13,364 bases of DNA from Akkermansiaceae bacterium (GTDB lineage Bacteria; Verrucomicrobiota; Verrucomicrobiia; Verrucomicrobiales; Akkermansiaceae): assembly GCA_029288115.1 (NCBI GenBank), contig JARFPV010000647.1:1-13364 (forward strand), given 5' to 3'. The translations under genes were made by a program, and so were the position numbers. Below, one piece after another: positions 6,525-13,364 of the stretch. The notes under the pieces were generated by a model, which did no database searches, had not been told where the DNA came from, and saw only the letters and a list, made by a program, of their open reading frames with translations. Each line of letters opens with the position of its first letter. Within the stretch, counting starts at the first letter, position 1.

Positions 6525-6932
6525 ATGATCCGTTCATTTGGCCTCACGCTGATATCCGCTGCACTGCTAGTGCAACTTTTCATGATTCATGAACGGATAT
6601 GGGCTGAATGGATGCAGGAAAAGTCCTATCCACGAGTCGATTTACCGGTGGCATCAAACAGCACGCGCATCTATTGCCTGGGAAAACACACCCCTCAACT
6701 CAGTTTATCGCGGCGAGGTATGTGGATCGCAGATGGACGTGATCCGATGACAGACGCCCAGGCACAGGAATTCATCAGAGAGTCCGTAAAAGAATCCAAT
6801 TCACAAGGATACGCACCAGTCATTAGAATGCGCATTGGAGCGCGGGAAAAAGCCTCCAAATTCATCAAAATGGCGATTTGCGCTGAAGAAGCCGGCATGA
6901 GCATGATTTACGTAGCGGCGTACAGAAGGTGA
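6525..6932 (+). CDS. Orphan ExbD/TolR-like membrane-anchored protein
   Basis: A 135-residue protein with one N-terminal membrane segment (about 5-20) and a periplasmic domain. Residues about 57-131 follow the ExbD/TolR layout: LSLSRRGMWIADGRDPM (strand, turn, 'dG', pre-helix), a helix from 76 to 93, PVIRMRIGAREKASKFIK (98-115) resembling the ExbD 'V-x-I-R-A-D-x-x-x-x-y-x-x-V' strand-helix, then EEAGMSMIYVAAYRR as the last helix-strand. Real ExbD/TolR carries an essential Asp in its membrane helix; none is present here. There is no ExbB/TolQ partner in the window. It is therefore probably not a functional motor subunit but a relative keeping the peptidoglycan- or partner-binding fold (inference). 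The stop lies immediately ahead of the rpoC terminator stem; the gene is convergent with rpoC. Confidence 0.6.
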   Translation: MIRSFGLTLISAALLVQLFMIHERIWAEWMQEKSYPRVDLPVASNSTRIYCLGKHTPQLSLSRRGMWIADGRDPMTDAQAQEFIRESVKESNSQGYAPVIRMRIGAREKASKFIKMAICAEEAGMSMIYVAAYRR

Positions 6933-6939
6933 ATAAAAA

Positions 6940-6968
6940 ACCCGACCTCGCAGATCGCGAAGTCGGGT
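6940..6968 (-). terminator. Intrinsic terminator of rpoBC
   Basis: The stem ACCCGAC (6940-6946)/GTCGGGT (6962-6968) continues past one mismatch into TCGC/GCGA around a 5-nt loop. Read on the minus strand it is followed by TTTTTT, a proper U-tract, about 30 bp after the rpoC stop. On the plus strand no U-tract follows, so it mainly serves rpoC. It starts 8 bp after the ExbD-like stop. Confidence 0.85.
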
Positions 6969-6997
6969 CTTGCTGTGATTTGTTAGTTCGTCTGTGT

Positions 6998-11194
<4,197 letters not shown>

Positions 11195-11248
11195 GATAAT
11201 AGATTTAAGTTTTGAGTTATAAGTGTTTAGTTCGGTTGTTAACTGCGG

Positions 11249-13364
11249 TTAGAGTGTTAGGTCATCAAGTGAGAAGTCTGCACCACCCTTTTTCGGTGCG
11301 CCGCCCGTTCCCGGTCGGACATCGAGGCAGAGTGACTGCATTTCTTTCATCAGCACGTTGAAGGACTCCGGCGTGCCGGCTTCAAGGTTGTTGTCTCCCT
11401 TGACGATGGCTTCGTAAATCCTTGTGCGGCCTTGGACATCGTCCGACTTCACGGTCAGGATTTCCTGTAGGGTGTATGCTGCACCGTAAGCTTCCAGTGC
11501 CCACACCTCCATCTCACCGAATCGCTGACCACCATACTGTGCTTTACCACCAAGCGGCTGCTGGGTGACGAGCGAGTATGGACCAACGGCCCGTGCATGA
11601 ATCTTGTCGGCAACGAGGTGGCCAAGTTTGAGCATGTAGATCATGCCGACCACGACTGGGTTCTGGAATGCTTCACCGGTGCGACCATCATAGAGTGTCG
11701 ATTTACCACCGATGGTGCCGTCCTTGCCGTCACCAATCCAGGTGTAGCCGGCGGTTTCTTCTTCGCCTTTCTTACGTGCGCGAACTTTACCGTTGTCACC
11801 GATGTAGTTAACACCGTCGACTTTCTTGGCTTCGCTCATGAACTTCCAGATCTCGTCTTCCGGGATACCGTCGAAAATCGGGGTAGCGACAGTGAATCCG
11901 AGAGCCTTGGCTGCGACACCGAGGTGAGTTTCAAGAACCTGTCCAACGTTCATCCGTGATGGCACGCCGAGTGGGTTCAGGCAGATCTCGACTGGAGTTC
12001 CATCGGAAAGGAATGGCATGTCCTCTTCAGGAACGATCGTTGCGATCACACCTTTGTTTCCGTGGCGTCCAGCCATCTTGTCACCAACGCTAAGCTTACG
12101 CTTGGCAGCGACGAAGACCTTGACCTCCTTGATGGCGCCTGGATCGATTTCCTCACCGCTCTCAAGCTGGTCGAGACGGCGCTCACGATCAACATCGAGT
12201 TCACCGAAGCGGCCTTCGAAGGTGGAAATAATCTCAAGGATCTTGTTACGGATAGGTGATGGATCAATTTCAATGTGATCGTAGATCGCGGCGAGCTTAC
12301 GGAGAAGCGTCTTGGTGATCTTACGGTTCGCAGGGATGATGATTTCACCTGTCTGGGCATCGACAACGTCGAGAGGAATCTTCTCTCCCAACAGAATGTC
12401 AGAGAGTTTCTCGGTCAACTGCTCGGTGAGCTGATCCTTTTTCTTCTTATAGTCATCGTTGATCTTCTTGACCTGCTTCTTGAGCTTGGATGGATCCAGC
12501 TCATTCTCGCGCTTGCGGGCAAGTCCGTGAGTGACTACGCGGATATCCTGAACGATGCCGGTGCAACCGGATGGCACACGCAGTGAGGTGTCCTTAACAT
12601 CAGCGGCTTTCTCGCCAAAGATCGCGCGGAGGAGTCGCTCCTCAGGAGCAAGCTCGGTCTCGGACTTCGGTGTGATCTTACCAACAAGGATGTCTCCAGG
12701 CTTCACCTCGGCACCAATGCGGATGATTCCGTCGTGGTCGAGGTTCTTGAGTGCCTCGTCACCGACGTTCGGGATATCCCGGGTAATTTCCTCTGGCCCC
12801 AGTTTGGTGTCACGTGCAGCGCACTCAAACTCGGAGATGTGGATGGAGGTGTAGATATCCTCTTTAACAACCTTTTCAGATATCACGATGGCATCCTCGA
12901 AGTTATATCCATTCCATGGCATAAATGCCACGAGGATATTACGGCCGAGTGCGAGTTCACCATTTTCTGTGTTCGGTCCGTCGGCAAGCACATCACCGAC
13001 CTTTACCTTGTCTCCGCGTGAGCAGATAGGTCTTTGGTTCAGGCAGGTTCCGGCATTGGAACGCATGAACTTGCGCAGTGGGTATGCGAAAATACCTTTT
13101 CCAGGATTGCTTTTCACGGCTGTCATGTCGCTGAGGAATTTCTCGTCAGAGACAGGCATCTTTCCGTCCTTGGTCGTGATGATGACCTCTGCGGTGGCAG
13201 CAGCAACGATACCATCTGCTTCAGCGGTGATCACAGCTCGGGAATCCTCAGCGGCCTTTGCTTCAAGTCCGGTTCCCACAAGTGGGGCATCGGAGATGAG
13301 AAGCGGCACACCTTGGCGCTGCATGTTTGCACCCATGAGAGCACGGTTGGCATCATCGTGTTCG
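11249..13364 (-). CDS. rpoB: DNA-directed RNA polymerase subunit beta, 5' end off window
   Basis: The C-terminal roughly half of the beta subunit (about 704 codons). The frame stays open through 13364, entering with [20 protein letters not shown], so the ATG at 13336 is internal. The Arg in NMQRQ corresponds to E. coli Arg687 in the rifampicin region III; the main rifampicin clusters lie beyond the edge. Other conserved blocks: [20 protein letters not shown] near the active centre, [38 protein letters not shown], and the C-terminal clamp sequence [20 protein letters not shown] followed by [19 protein letters not shown]. It ends DFSLDDLTL at TAA 11249-11251. It is the first gene of the visible rpoBC unit. 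Confidence 0.99.
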   Translation of the reverse strand, partial: EHDDANRALMGANMQRQGVPLLISDAPLVGTGLEAKAAEDSRAVITAEADGIVAAATAEVIITTKDGKMPVSDEKFLSDMTAVKSNPGKGIFAYPLRKFMRSNAGTCLNQRPICSRGDKVKVGDVLADGPNTENGELALGRNILVAFMPWNGYNFEDAIVISEKVVKEDIYTSIHISEFECAARDTKLGPEEITRDIPNVGDEALKNLDHDGIIRIGAEVKPGDILVGKITPKSETELAPEERLLRAIFGEKAADVKDTSLRVPSGCTGIVQDIRVVTHGLARKRENELDPSKLKKQVKKINDDYKKKKDQLTEQLTEKLSDILLGEKIPLDVVDAQTGEIIIPANRKITKTLLRKLAAIYDHIEIDPSPIRNKILEIISTFEGRFGELDVDRERRLDQLESGEEIDPGAIKEVKVFVAAKRKLSVGDKMAGRHGNKGVIATIVPEEDMPFLSDGTPVEICLNPLGVPSRMNVGQVLETHLGVAAKALGFTVATPIFDGIPEDEIWKFMSEAKKVDGVNYIGDNGKVRARKKGEEETAGYTWIGDGKDGTIGGKSTLYDGRTGEAFQNPVVVGMIYMLKLGHLVADKIHARAVGPYSLVTQQPLGGKAQYGGQRFGEMEVWALEAYGAAYTLQEILTVKSDDVQGRTRIYEAIVKGDNNLEAGTPESFNVLMKEMQSLCLDVRPGTGGAPKKGGADFSLDDLTL

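Overview
The window is dominated by a verrucomicrobial chromosome segment (about 765-13364). It holds the distal half of rpoB, a complete rpoC, a PEP-CTERM secreted protein, a small lipoprotein, a DASS/SLC13-type anion transporter with four RCK_C domains, and a pyruvate,phosphate dikinase. The PEP-CTERM anchor, sampled GC near 50-53%, absence of clear Shine-Dalgarno sequences, and an RNA polymerase with an acidic beta' tail suggest Verrucomicrobiota, probably Verrucomicrobiales (inference; no search was run).

The first ~760 bases are different. They are much more GC-rich (44 of the first 60 bases are G/C, against 32 of 60 at 901-960). On the minus strand they encode the start of an actinobacterial-type LigD polymerase domain (NHEJ primase/polymerase). 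The switch happens within a few bases of 760-780, exactly where the pyruvate,phosphate dikinase stops about 300 residues short of family length. The simplest reading is a chimeric join (assembly or library) between two organisms. A genuine insertion of foreign DNA that cut ppdK is the alternative.

Layout: 1-759 (-) LigD-type polymerase domain, running off the left edge; 762-2456 (-) truncated ppdK with its own promoter near 2538-2565; 2654-5014 (-) DASS/RCK_C transporter; 5015-5261 intergenic with a candidate 55-codon ORF and a promoter; 5262-5759 (+) PEP-CTERM protein; 5778-5815 bidirectional terminator; 5862-6335 (-) lipoprotein; 6336-6524 divergent intergenic region with two inverted repeats, one CRP-box-like; 6525-6932 (+) orphan ExbD/TolR-like protein; 6940-6968 rpoC terminator; 6998-11194 (-) rpoC; 11249-13364 (-) rpoB, 5' end missing.

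rpoB and rpoC form the usual co-transcribed pair and end at a strong terminator. The genes between rpoC and ppdK are unrelated single units with their own terminators and promoters: two envelope proteins of unknown function, one secreted surface-sorted protein, and one ion/anion transporter. I see no defence system, mobile element, CRISPR array, tRNA or rRNA. The points most worth following up are the junction and truncated ppdK, the histone-H1-like tail on PPDK, the four-RCK transporter and the ExbD-like orphan.
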